Below, piece by piece: positions 1-6,483 of a DNA stretch of 10,033 bases; the stretch's first letter is position 1, and the number at the start of each line of letters is the position of its first letter. This DNA is from CAYNGH01 sp964396845 (GTDB lineage Bacteria; Vulcanimicrobiota; JAJTBE01; CAYNGH01): the NCBI GenBank assembly GCA_964396845.1, contig CAYNGH010000121.1:1-10033 (forward strand), read 5' to 3'. The translations under genes and the position numbers were made by a program. Below the pieces are notes generated by a model. It had not been told where the DNA came from. It was given only the letters and a program-made list of their open reading frames with translations, and did no database searches.

Positions 1-155
1 TGAGTTTTCCTAAAACACATTTCTATCAACTTTCTACTTTGAGTAACTCCTGTACAAGATCCAACAGCAAAGTTTCACAGAGCTTTTATGCCCCTGACGA
101 GAAAAGACTGTCGCTAAAAAGTACTGGGGGGTTACATCATATGATAGAATATATC

Positions 156-163
156 AGGAGGTG
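156..163 (+). promoter_or_regulatory. Strong ribosome binding site fixing the start of the lipoprotein phosphoesterase
   Basis: AGGAGGTG lies four bases before the ATG at 168. The reading frame is open back to 39, and in-frame starts exist at 39 and 141, but neither has a comparable Shine-Dalgarno sequence. Starting at 168 also puts a basic residue cluster and hydrophobic stretch at the N-terminus, as expected for a signal peptide. I saw no convincing sigma-A promoter in positions 1-155; TAGAAT at 145-150 resembles a -10 box but lacks a -35 partner. Confidence 0.85.
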
Positions 164-167
164 TTTT

Positions 168-1595
168 ATGACCAAGTTTCCTTCCCGCCGATTCAATATT
201 GCAATTTATTCTTACTGCCTGCTGTTTTTGTTTGTTCTGCTTGTCCCCGGCTGTAACACCGGGGAAGGCGGAAATAATCCACCCCCCTTGACAGATTCGT
301 CTTATGAGGAAACTGAAATAATATCAATGGAAGATGCACTGGGCCTGGGAGAAACAGCTTCCCCTGTGTCGGATGAAGAATCGGGCACTACGGTAGTAAT
401 AATCAGCGATCTTCACATGGGCGATCAGAGAAGCAAGGATGGCGGTTATGGATGGCTGATCAAGAACGACGCTTTGCTGGCTGACTTTCTCAATCAACTG
501 GCAGATAGCTCTTCTGTGGATGAAATGGTCATCGCAGGGGATTTGTTTGATGAATGGGTTGCGCCTATGGAATATGATGCTTTTAATAGTTATGGTGCCG
601 GTCCTGAAGGAGAATCAAGATTTGTCGATTCCATAGTTGAGGCACATCCCGAGGTCATAAGGGCTATCAGGAGAGTTATTGCATCGGGGATCAAGGTTAC
701 CTATGTGCCGGGGAATCACGACATGCTGGTGACGGAAGCTGATATTGAAAGGATATTTCCCGGCATTAACCAGACAAGGGATGCCTCGGGCCTGGGGGCT
801 TATTCTCCCGACGGGCTTCCCTGGGTGGTCATTGAGCATGGCCATCGTTATGATTTTTTCAACGCCCCTGATATGTATTCCAACCGAATTCCCAGCTCAC
901 CGGAAAATATTACCGATAATCCAAATGCCATTATCCCCCCGGGATTTTTTGTTTCGAAGATCGCTGCCAGCCACGACATTGAATTCCCCGCTGTTCCTTC
1001 TTTAAATGACAGCTCCCGGGAAAGATCAGGGCCGTTTGTATATTGGCTTGCATGGCAGGCTATCCTGAGTCAGATTCCCGTGGAGGAGGATCATGATCAG
1101 AGAATAATCAAGACGGGGATCGATGGATACACCGGAGTTTTTGCCATTAACCATCTTGTCCCGGAGATAAAGGGTTTTGTTGTCCAGGAACCTCTGCTGT
1201 ATCAGAAAATCGAAGACAACTGGCAGAAACGACAGGCCCAGAACCTGGTGAATGTTCCCATCAGTGTGGCCAGCGGTCTGCTGACGGGTTCTCTGGATTT
1301 CTGGTGTGATTTCCAGTCATACACCCAGTATTTTCTTCCAGACCCCAATCGACGCATCGTGGTATTCGGACACACTCATCATGCCACTGCAGGTTACCGG
1401 ATTAATTCCAAGCTTCAGAAATGCATATATGCCAATTCAGGGACCTGGATTGACAGGGGAGATCCTGACAGGACTTTTGTAGTAATAAAGACTTCTCATC
1501 CCTCTAATGGTAAAACTGACGCCAATGTCGGTGTGTATCAGTTCACTGAAGATCACAGGGCGAAAAAGTTGCATGAAAAGACCATAACAAGATGA
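168..1595 (+). CDS. Surface-anchored calcineurin-like metallophosphoesterase (putative lipoprotein)
   Basis: A 475-residue hydrolase of phosphate esters with a two-metal centre, probably acting outside the membrane. Residues 1-28 form a signal peptide: RR at 7-8, a hydrophobic stretch at about 11-27, then VPGC with Cys29. This is a plausible lipobox, although Pro at -2 is unusual. A polar linker (30-75) leads to the catalytic domain. The metal-binding motifs are all present in order: DLH (D81, H83), GDLFDEW (D125), GNHD (N183, H184), EHGHRYD (H224, H226) and GHTHH (H402, H404). The EHGHRYD and GDLFDEW styles resemble the LpxH/COG2908 branch, but the protein is about twice LpxH length, with roughly 175 residues between the last two motifs. 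An exported protein in a probable Gram-positive should not act on lipid A precursors, so the substrate is unknown. The gene converges on the 5'-nucleotidase gene. The family is sure, the substrate is not. Confidence 0.88.
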   Translation: MTKFPSRRFNIAIYSYCLLFLFVLLVPGCNTGEGGNNPPPLTDSSYEETEIISMEDALGLGETASPVSDEESGTTVVIISDLHMGDQRSKDGGYGWLIKNDALLADFLNQLADSSSVDEMVIAGDLFDEWVAPMEYDAFNSYGAGPEGESRFVDSIVEAHPEVIRAIRRVIASGIKVTYVPGNHDMLVTEADIERIFPGINQTRDASGLGAYSPDGLPWVVIEHGHRYDFFNAPDMYSNRIPSSPENITDNPNAIIPPGFFVSKIAASHDIEFPAVPSLNDSSRERSGPFVYWLAWQAILSQIPVEEDHDQRIIKTGIDGYTGVFAINHLVPEIKGFVVQEPLLYQKIEDNWQKRQAQNLVNVPISVASGLLTGSLDFWCDFQSYTQYFLPDPNRRIVVFGHTHHATAGYRINSKLQKCIYANSGTWIDRGDPDRTFVVIKTSHPSNGKTDANVGVYQFTEDHRAKKLHEKTITR

Positions 1596-1632
1596 AACCT
1601 TTTATGAACAGATGCATAAATCTCGCCGGTCG

Positions 1633-1649
1633 AAATCGCTTGATTTTTT
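1633..1649 (+). terminator. Weak possible terminator after the phosphoesterase gene
   Basis: AAATC-GCTT-GATTT can form a five-base-pair stem with a four-base loop, followed directly by further T residues. It lies 38 bases after the stop at 1595, in the 114-base gap between two convergent genes. The stem is short and AT-rich, so it would be a poor intrinsic terminator. No better hairpin was seen on either strand in 1596-1709, and the reverse gene has no obvious terminator of its own here. Confidence 0.25.
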
Positions 1650-1709
1650 AGATAAATTAAAATTAAGGGTATTTTTTGGGGAGGCTATGAAAAGGCTGTC
1701 TGGAGATTG

Positions 1710-3341
1710 TTATGAGCCGGCCAGGTTTATCATTCGCCCGTCAATCCCGGATGTTACTTTGCCTTTCTCCTCGATGGCCTCGATGAGCATCTCCCGGATG
1801 TCCACTCCCGTGTCTTTTCGGGACAGGGCTTTCCTGAAACCGTACATTCCAATGCTTCCATCGGCGAACTTGTCTTCGGTGGCTACAGTATAAACCCTGT
1901 CATCCTCCAGAGGACTGCCATCCTGCATTTTTACATCCACCAGGCGACTTCCCCTGGGAGCATCGGTGTTGATAACCATTTTAAGGCCTGACTGAGCACT
2001 GCAGTGGGCCGGCCCCGACAGCTGTTCCTCAAGGATCTGTTTTATGTGCTTGCCCTTGAGCTGAACTATGGACACCTCGTTTTTCCAGGGGAGAATCTTA
2101 AATATGTCTTCCACTGTAACATCTCCCTCCGACAGGCTGGAGCGAAGGGCCGAAGTGGCATGAATGAATATGTCCGCGCCGGTCTTTTTTCGCAGAGAAT
2201 CACAAATAAAGTTGTTCAGGGCAGATTCTTCTTTGTAAACCTGGTAATCCCTGACCATAAGATCAGCAGGAGCCGTGCCGATTCTTCTTTTCATGATGGG
2301 CTTGAGCTGACGGTTGTATTTGTCGGCTATCTTGTAAATGTTTCTGTCGGATCTGACCCGGTGAGGTTCAATCTTGTGCAGGGTTGATGTGACACTCCGG
2401 ATTTTTGCCCCGTCTTCTGACTTGACAAAGGATACCTCGATTTTACCGTAGTTCTTTCCAAATTTTCCCGTCTGGGTTATCAGGGTATCATTGATCTTCT
2501 CAGGGGTTTCAAGCTCGGTATGAGAATGACCCCCCACGATAATATCAATGCCATCAACATTCCTGGCCATCTCCCGGTCACTTTCAATGCCCAGGTGAGA
2601 AAGCAGGATAATCAGGCCTGCTCCTTCCTTTTTCATTCGGGCAATATTTTCCCGGGCAGTCTGCTGGGGATCCAGGAAGCTGAAACGTTCACGGCTTTCT
2701 CTGTCAAGCATGCTGGCGGTGTCAGGAGTCGTCAGTCCCAGAACTCCCACCTTTATATCCACACCTTCCGGCTCAAGTATGACATAGGGTTTGGTGCCCA
2801 CATGCTCATCCTCGCCGTGGCTGTCAACAAGATTTGCTGACAGGACTGGAAAATTCGCAGTCTGAATGATGTTGCGTAAGCCTTCGATTCCCTGTTTCAC
2901 ATCATGATTGCCGGCGGTCATCACATCATAACCGATTTCGTTCATGGCCTTTACCATGGGCAGGCCGTCGAAATAGTCGGACACAGCCCCGCCATCGGTG
3001 ATGTCCCCGGCATCCAGCAGGATGGTATTATGCGGTGCATCGGCTTCTTCTTTTTTAATTGCAGCCCCGAGGCTGGCCATTCCACCTACTTCACTGTTGG
3101 ACTTGTTGTCCATGACAGGATCCAGATGGCCATGTATGTCATTGGTGGAAATTATCTTGAGATACTGTAGTTTTTCCCCTTGGTTTGTGTGTTTGTTTTG
3201 TTTTCCGATGGACACCGAGTCTGGCGTGGCCTCAGGAGTGCTTTTATTTGAACTGTTAATAATCGAACCAGGCCCGGTGGATTTTCCTCCCGGACCAGAC
3301 ATCTGCCATTTTGTTCCTTTAATATCGCCAGGTTCAATCAT
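1710..3341 (-). CDS. 5'-nucleotidase / 2',3'-cyclic phosphodiesterase-like protein (UshA/YfkN family), no visible signal peptide
   Basis: A 543-residue protein with the two-domain layout of secreted 5'-nucleotidases, which dephosphorylate nucleotides or cyclic nucleotides to release phosphate and nucleosides. Residues 1-58 are low-complexity (G, S, P, N, T rich). The metallophosphoesterase domain spans about 60-305, with NDIHGH (D68, H70), DAGD (D113), GNHD (N145, H146), SHLG (H249) and GGHSH (H272, H274). The C-terminal nucleotide-binding domain spans about 350-540. There the usual NxGxIR loop reads ATSALRS (395-401), and PWKN (418-421) stands where PFxN is common, so substrate preference may differ. 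Relatives are normally exported, but the start at 3341 gives no hydrophobic leader and has no good Shine-Dalgarno sequence. The ATG at 3302 (residue 14), with AAAGGA upstream, is an alternative. A promoter and a WalR/PhoP-like box lie upstream. Family assignment is firm; start and location are uncertain. Confidence 0.87.
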   Translation of the reverse strand: MIEPGDIKGTKWQMSGPGGKSTGPGSIINSSNKSTPEATPDSVSIGKQNKHTNQGEKLQYLKIISTNDIHGHLDPVMDNKSNSEVGGMASLGAAIKKEEADAPHNTILLDAGDITDGGAVSDYFDGLPMVKAMNEIGYDVMTAGNHDVKQGIEGLRNIIQTANFPVLSANLVDSHGEDEHVGTKPYVILEPEGVDIKVGVLGLTTPDTASMLDRESRERFSFLDPQQTARENIARMKKEGAGLIILLSHLGIESDREMARNVDGIDIIVGGHSHTELETPEKINDTLITQTGKFGKNYGKIEVSFVKSEDGAKIRSVTSTLHKIEPHRVRSDRNIYKIADKYNRQLKPIMKRRIGTAPADLMVRDYQVYKEESALNNFICDSLRKKTGADIFIHATSALRSSLSEGDVTVEDIFKILPWKNEVSIVQLKGKHIKQILEEQLSGPAHCSAQSGLKMVINTDAPRGSRLVDVKMQDGSPLEDDRVYTVATEDKFADGSIGMYGFRKALSRKDTGVDIREMLIEAIEEKGKVTSGIDGRMINLAGS

Positions 3342-3374
3342 AATAAATAATTATAATAATACTTTCCTCATCTA

Positions 3375-3403
3375 ATTATACCTTACAGGGAACTACAAGT
3401 CCA
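3375..3403 (-). promoter_or_regulatory. Predicted sigma-A promoter of the 5'-nucleotidase gene
   Basis: On the reverse strand a perfect -10 box TATAAT (3375-3380) lies 17 bases from TGGACT (3398-3403), which matches four of six -35 bases. Transcription would begin near 3368, giving a leader of about 27 bases before the ATG at 3341. The weak -35 box would suit activation by a regulator bound just upstream. Confidence 0.55.
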
Positions 3404-3407
3404 TCAG

Positions 3408-3434
3408 ATGACAGGTTTTAACATCCTGTTAACA
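3408..3434 (-). promoter_or_regulatory. Candidate WalR/PhoP-type response-regulator box
   Basis: The reverse strand reads TGTTAA, five bases, TGTTAA, four bases, TGTCAT (positions 3434 down to 3408). The first two units are an exact direct repeat with an 11-base period and fit the published Bacillus subtilis WalR consensus TGTWAH-N5-TGTWAH. Read on the forward strand they are TTAACA-N5-TTAACA, which fits the Bacillus PhoP box. The third unit is one mismatch off and one base closer. The site sits just upstream of the -35 element of a phosphatase gene, about 40-66 bases before the predicted transcription start, a reasonable place for an activator. The same bases also form a TTAACA-TCC-TGTTAA palindrome (3418-3432). 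Binding is inferred, not shown. Confidence 0.5.
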
Positions 3435-3471
3435 TTTGGAAGGGATTGCCCCGGAATAGGCAGTTTGAGGC

Positions 3472-4878
3472 TCAGAGAAGATTCCAGATCAGAGGTTGCA
3501 GAAACTGCACATTCACCCATTTGAATTGCAACACCAGCTTTTTGGGCGGGGTCTTGATGCCGTCGAGGATTACATGGGGCAGGGGAGAAGGCCCATAGGT
3601 GGACTTTACCAGTTGCGATCTGTTGCCGGTGTCGCTTTCATAATCGATGGGAAGGGATCGGGAAGTGAGAAAGTATCGGTTCATTTTTTCGTCAATCAGT
3701 TCAAAGGCAGGATGAATCTCCATGTCCCCGGCTGGCGGAATGCGGGATTCATGGGTGATGGTGATGGAATTGCCGGTGATTTTGACATCGTGAATGATGA
3801 AAGTCCCGGAGAAATTTATGCCGGAAAATTCCATCTCCAGGGGAATCTCCTGAGGAATCGGGTTGATGAACACCTGTTTTGGCGCAGACAGAGGAATAAA
3901 TTCTGCATACTCCATCAGAAGACTTATCCGCAGAAAATGGGAAACCCACTCTTCATAAGGAGAGATAGTGTGGTAATAGGCATTCTTATCCTCCTGCCGG
4001 ACCGGCTGATCTGTTGAAATGCGAAAAGATATGCTGGTGGTGCCTTCCTGGGTGGGGTGATAACGGCATACGGGATCAGCTTTGCCCAGGATTTCATCCC
4101 GGTTTCTGCCTTTGCGGATTATCTCCAGTATTGATTCCCAGCATTTGTGCCAGCGTTTCTCCACGGAGCCTGACAGGGGAGTCGGAAAGCTGGTCTTGTA
4201 ATGAAGGCGAATCCCGGCACGCCAGCCGGAAATCTTCTGAAAGTCGATGGACAACCCCCCCAGGGAATACTGCCGATGGATGGGGATCTCGTAGTAATAA
4301 TTGCGCCAGCGGGTCCTGTCAACTTTTATTTCTGCAGTGAAAAGGGGTTTTTCGTTGCCGTCGGCCCCTAAATCCAGCTGGAAATCATCGCCGAAGGTTT
4401 CCCGGAGTTTGCCGATAACATCTCTGGGAAATCGGTATCCCGGTTCAATATCTCCCTTGATGGTCATTGCTCTGGGGCCGTCAAAGGGGGAAATTACAGT
4501 CATCATGTCTGTGGAACCCCTGGGGACCTCAGACATGGACCATCTCCGGATGACCAGCTGAAGACATGTTGACTGGGGATGCACCGGGCCGAATTCCAGA
4601 AAGTGAAGGGTGTTGTCACCTTGTGATGTATAGCTTTCCAGAAGATATGAATACTGTTCCATCTCGTCGATGAGATATGCGGTGATAAAATGGGAGGCAC
4701 TTTCCCCATCACTCCTGACGGATATGATGGTGCGATCAATCTGGAAGTTGGCTTCTTCGATTTTCATGGGATGTCCGTCAACTTCAAATTCAAGACCGAG
4801 CTCATGGAGGAGCCTGTCTTCCCGAAGCTGTTTCCAGGTTATTTCCTGCCGGCTGGATTTTCTTGTGGCAAGGGTCAT
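3472..4878 (-). CDS. Unrecognised 468-residue beta-rich protein with possible repeated Ig-like units
   Basis: I do not recognise this protein. The start at 4878 is chosen because GGGAGGAG (4882-4889) precedes it by three bases. An upstream in-frame ATG at 4920 would add 14 residues but has no such site. There is no signal peptide or membrane segment, and the N-terminus is charged. Three stretches share a strand pattern: about 38-60 (IEEANFQIDRTIISVRSDGE), 209-232 (LSIDFQKISGWRAGIRLHYK) and 360-382 (IIHDVKITGNSITITHESRI). Two further stretches also look alike: 92-115 (FLEFGPVHPQSTCLQLVIRRW) and 434-456 (HVILDGIKTPPKKLVLQFKW). This suggests duplicated beta-sandwich domains like those of the DUF4179/DUF5643 proteins linked to extracytoplasmic sigma factors. 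That similarity is an impression from pattern only. A helical segment rich in Trp and charge lies at about 238-262. The gene is 130 bases upstream of the 5'-nucleotidase gene, with no clear terminator between, so read-through is possible. Confidence 0.75.
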   Translation of the reverse strand: MTLATRKSSRQEITWKQLREDRLLHELGLEFEVDGHPMKIEEANFQIDRTIISVRSDGESASHFITAYLIDEMEQYSYLLESYTSQGDNTLHFLEFGPVHPQSTCLQLVIRRWSMSEVPRGSTDMMTVISPFDGPRAMTIKGDIEPGYRFPRDVIGKLRETFGDDFQLDLGADGNEKPLFTAEIKVDRTRWRNYYYEIPIHRQYSLGGLSIDFQKISGWRAGIRLHYKTSFPTPLSGSVEKRWHKCWESILEIIRKGRNRDEILGKADPVCRYHPTQEGTTSISFRISTDQPVRQEDKNAYYHTISPYEEWVSHFLRISLLMEYAEFIPLSAPKQVFINPIPQEIPLEMEFSGINFSGTFIIHDVKITGNSITITHESRIPPAGDMEIHPAFELIDEKMNRYFLTSRSLPIDYESDTGNRSQLVKSTYGPSPLPHVILDGIKTPPKKLVLQFKWVNVQFLQPLIWNLL

Positions 4879-4881
4879 ATT

Positions 4882-4889
4882 CTCCTCCC
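4882..4889 (-). promoter_or_regulatory. Strong ribosome binding site deciding the start of the unknown protein
   Basis: The reverse strand reads GGGAGGAG followed by AAT and the ATG at 4878. The alternative ATG at 4920 has only a GAAGGAA-like run about 25 bases away, too far to serve it. This supports the shorter 468-residue form. Confidence 0.75.
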
Positions 4890-4950
4890 GCCCATCTGTT
4901 TTACCTTTATCACCTGTCATGTTTTACAATTATTTCTGCAAGTTTCCTTC

Positions 4951-4979
4951 ATTTGAAAGGAAAAAAACTTTTCCGTCAA
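4951..4979 (-). promoter_or_regulatory. Candidate promoter for the unknown 468-residue protein
   Basis: The reverse strand has TTGACG (4974-4979, five of six -35 matches), a 17-base spacer and TCAAAT (4951-4956, four of six -10 matches). It overlaps almost completely with a candidate promoter pointing the other way, because both lie in one imperfect palindrome. Confidence 0.4.
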
Positions 4980-4981
4980 AT
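4953..4981 (+). promoter_or_regulatory. Candidate promoter for the RNase / URO-D-like gene pair
   Basis: TTGAAA (4953-4958) is followed after 17 bases by TCAAAT (4976-4981); each hexamer matches four of six consensus bases. Transcription would start near 4988, leaving a leader of about 29 bases that contains the ribosome binding site AGAGGAGAT (5006-5014) before the ATG at 5017. Confidence 0.38.
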
Positions 4982-5016
4982 TTAAAATTTAGTTTAATTA
5001 TGAAAAGAGGAGATGT

Positions 5017-6456
5017 ATGACAACAATTTCCTTTCTTGGCGCTGCCCGGACCGTTACTGGTTCAAGATTTCTGATAATGCACAACGATCTGAAAATCCTT
5101 GTGGACTGTGGTCTTTTTCAGGGACTCAAGGATCTGAGAAAACGCAACTGGGAACCCTTCCTGGTGGATGCCAGGGAGATTGATTATATTATTCTCACCC
5201 ATGCCCACATAGATCACTCGGGCTTTATACCCCGGCTGGTCAAACAGGGGTTCTCCGGACAGGTTATCTCCACGGAGATTACCCGGGAACTTTGCAACAT
5301 ACTCCTCCGGGACAGCGGATACCTGCAGGAGGAAGAAGCCCGATATGCAAACCGGGCAGGCTTTTCAAAGCACAAACCGGCTCTGCCCCTTTACACGGTG
5401 GATGATGCAGTGAAATCTATGCAGTATTTTAAAACCATCCCCCGGGACGAATTTGTAAAGCTGGGCAGTGATATCAAGTTCCGTTTTCGAAAAGCGGGAC
5501 ACATCCTGGGGTCCAGCATCATTGAAATGTGGGTTCAGCAGGGTGATGAAAGATTCAAGATTGTCTTCTCCGGGGATCTGGGCCGGATGCATACTCCTAT
5601 TCTTAAAGATCCTGATTATGTCAGGGAAGCAGATTACCTGGTGCTGGAGTCCACTTATGGGGATCGTCTTCATGGAGAAGGGGACCCTGCCCGGGAACTG
5701 ATCCCGATTGTAAAGGATATTTACAAACAGCGCTCATGTCTTCTGATTCCGGCCTTTGCTGTGGAACGAACCCAGGAGGTCATATATCATCTGGTAAAGT
5801 TGTCCCGGGACGGCCTTATCCCTGATATTCCCATTTTTATCGACAGCCCCATGGCCATAGAAGTAACCAAACTTTTTGAGGAGCACCGGGAAATATACGA
5901 TGCCGAGGCGAGAGCCTTGCTGGAGCTGGACGGCAAATCCATATTCCGGGCACCCAACATACATTTTACTCCTTCTCAGAATGATTCCAAGGCTCTCAAT
6001 GATCGCCGGGGGCCCATGATCATAATATCCGCCAGCGGTATGGCCACTGGGGGAAGAATCCTCCACCACCTGAAGGAACGGCTCCCGGATCCCCGCAATG
6101 TGGTTTTGATGGTGGGCTATCAGGCGGTGGGAACCCGGGGCCGTTCTCTATTGGATGGAGCAAAGACCTTGAAGATTCATGGTATGTATGTGCCGGTGAA
6201 GGCCAGAGTGGCATCCATCAGTTCTTTTTCTGCCCATGCCGATTACGGAGAGATTCTCAAATGGCTCAAGGGCATCAAGAAGACCAAGCCCCGGCTGGTG
6301 TTTCTGGTTCACGGCGAGAATGATGCCAGTATAGCCATGGCCCAGAAGGTTCAGGATCAGTTCGACTGGAACTGCTACATCCCTGATTACCTGGAAACAG
6401 TTCCCCTGGGCCAGGCATTGCCTCCGCCTCCGGAAACTGCCACTTATATTTTTTGA
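5017..6456 (+). CDS. Beta-CASP metallo-beta-lactamase-fold RNase (YSH1/CPSF-like, COG1236)
   Basis: A 479-residue cytoplasmic zinc-dependent nuclease related to the 3'-end processing factor CPSF73 and to bacterial RNases of the same fold; RNA is the likely substrate. The motifs run in order. The start is FLGAARTVTGS at 6-16, followed by the metal site HAHIDH (62-67), GHILGS (H162) and FSGDLGR (D187). Next come the beta-CASP domain from ESTYGD (E211) through PAFAVERTQE (245-254), DSPMA (276-280) and SASGM (338-342), then the RNA-metabolising segment with SSFSAHAD (H407) and VHGE (H432). All expected catalytic residues are present and the length is typical for the family. There is no KH domain, unlike archaeal aCPSF. 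AGAGGAGAT four or so bases upstream supports the start. The next gene begins 27 bases after the stop, so they are probably co-transcribed. Function as an RNase is inferred from family; its RNA targets are unknown. Confidence 0.92.
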   Translation: MTTISFLGAARTVTGSRFLIMHNDLKILVDCGLFQGLKDLRKRNWEPFLVDAREIDYIILTHAHIDHSGFIPRLVKQGFSGQVISTEITRELCNILLRDSGYLQEEEARYANRAGFSKHKPALPLYTVDDAVKSMQYFKTIPRDEFVKLGSDIKFRFRKAGHILGSSIIEMWVQQGDERFKIVFSGDLGRMHTPILKDPDYVREADYLVLESTYGDRLHGEGDPARELIPIVKDIYKQRSCLLIPAFAVERTQEVIYHLVKLSRDGLIPDIPIFIDSPMAIEVTKLFEEHREIYDAEARALLELDGKSIFRAPNIHFTPSQNDSKALNDRRGPMIIISASGMATGGRILHHLKERLPDPRNVVLMVGYQAVGTRGRSLLDGAKTLKIHGMYVPVKARVASISSFSAHADYGEILKWLKGIKKTKPRLVFLVHGENDASIAMAQKVQDQFDWNCYIPDYLETVPLGQALPPPPETATYIF

Positions 6457-6483
6457 TTATGTTTTTTGAAAGGTGAGATTAAA

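Larger units (their letters stand above)
4951..4981. repeat. 31-base imperfect palindrome between divergent genes
   Basis: The left arm reads ATTTGAAAGGAAAA (4951-4964), and the right arm, read on the other strand, is ATTTGACGGAAAA (4981-4969). The arms differ by one substitution and one extra base, around an AAAC centre. The dyad is the only strong symmetry in the 138 bases between the two start codons and contains the promoter-like hexamers of both directions. It could be an operator controlling both units, or simply two similar promoters facing each other. Confidence 0.5.

Noticed and set aside
39..167. N-terminal extension of the lipoprotein phosphoesterase by 43 residues
   Set aside because: The extension is polar, lacks a ribosome site and would bury the signal peptide; the AGGAGGTG at 156-163 clearly favours the start at 168.
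1612..1893. Forward 93-codon ORF, with GGGGAGG before an ATG at 1687
   Set aside because: Most of it is antisense to the conserved C-terminal end of the nucleotidase, and the predicted protein shows no recognisable domain.
3152..3337. Reverse 61-codon ORF starting at TTG, as a possible frameshifted leader for the nucleotidase
   Set aside because: The translation is polar and basic with no signal-peptide core, so it does not supply the missing export signal, and it has no ribosome site.
3450..3466. Possible terminator after the unknown gene (TGCC...GGCA)
   Set aside because: The stem is only four base pairs with a long loop and no T-run; not supportable.
3496..4017. Forward 173-codon ORF
   Set aside because: It lies wholly antisense to the unknown 468-residue gene, with no ribosome site. 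The reverse gene has a strong start site and clean frame, so this is a shadow.
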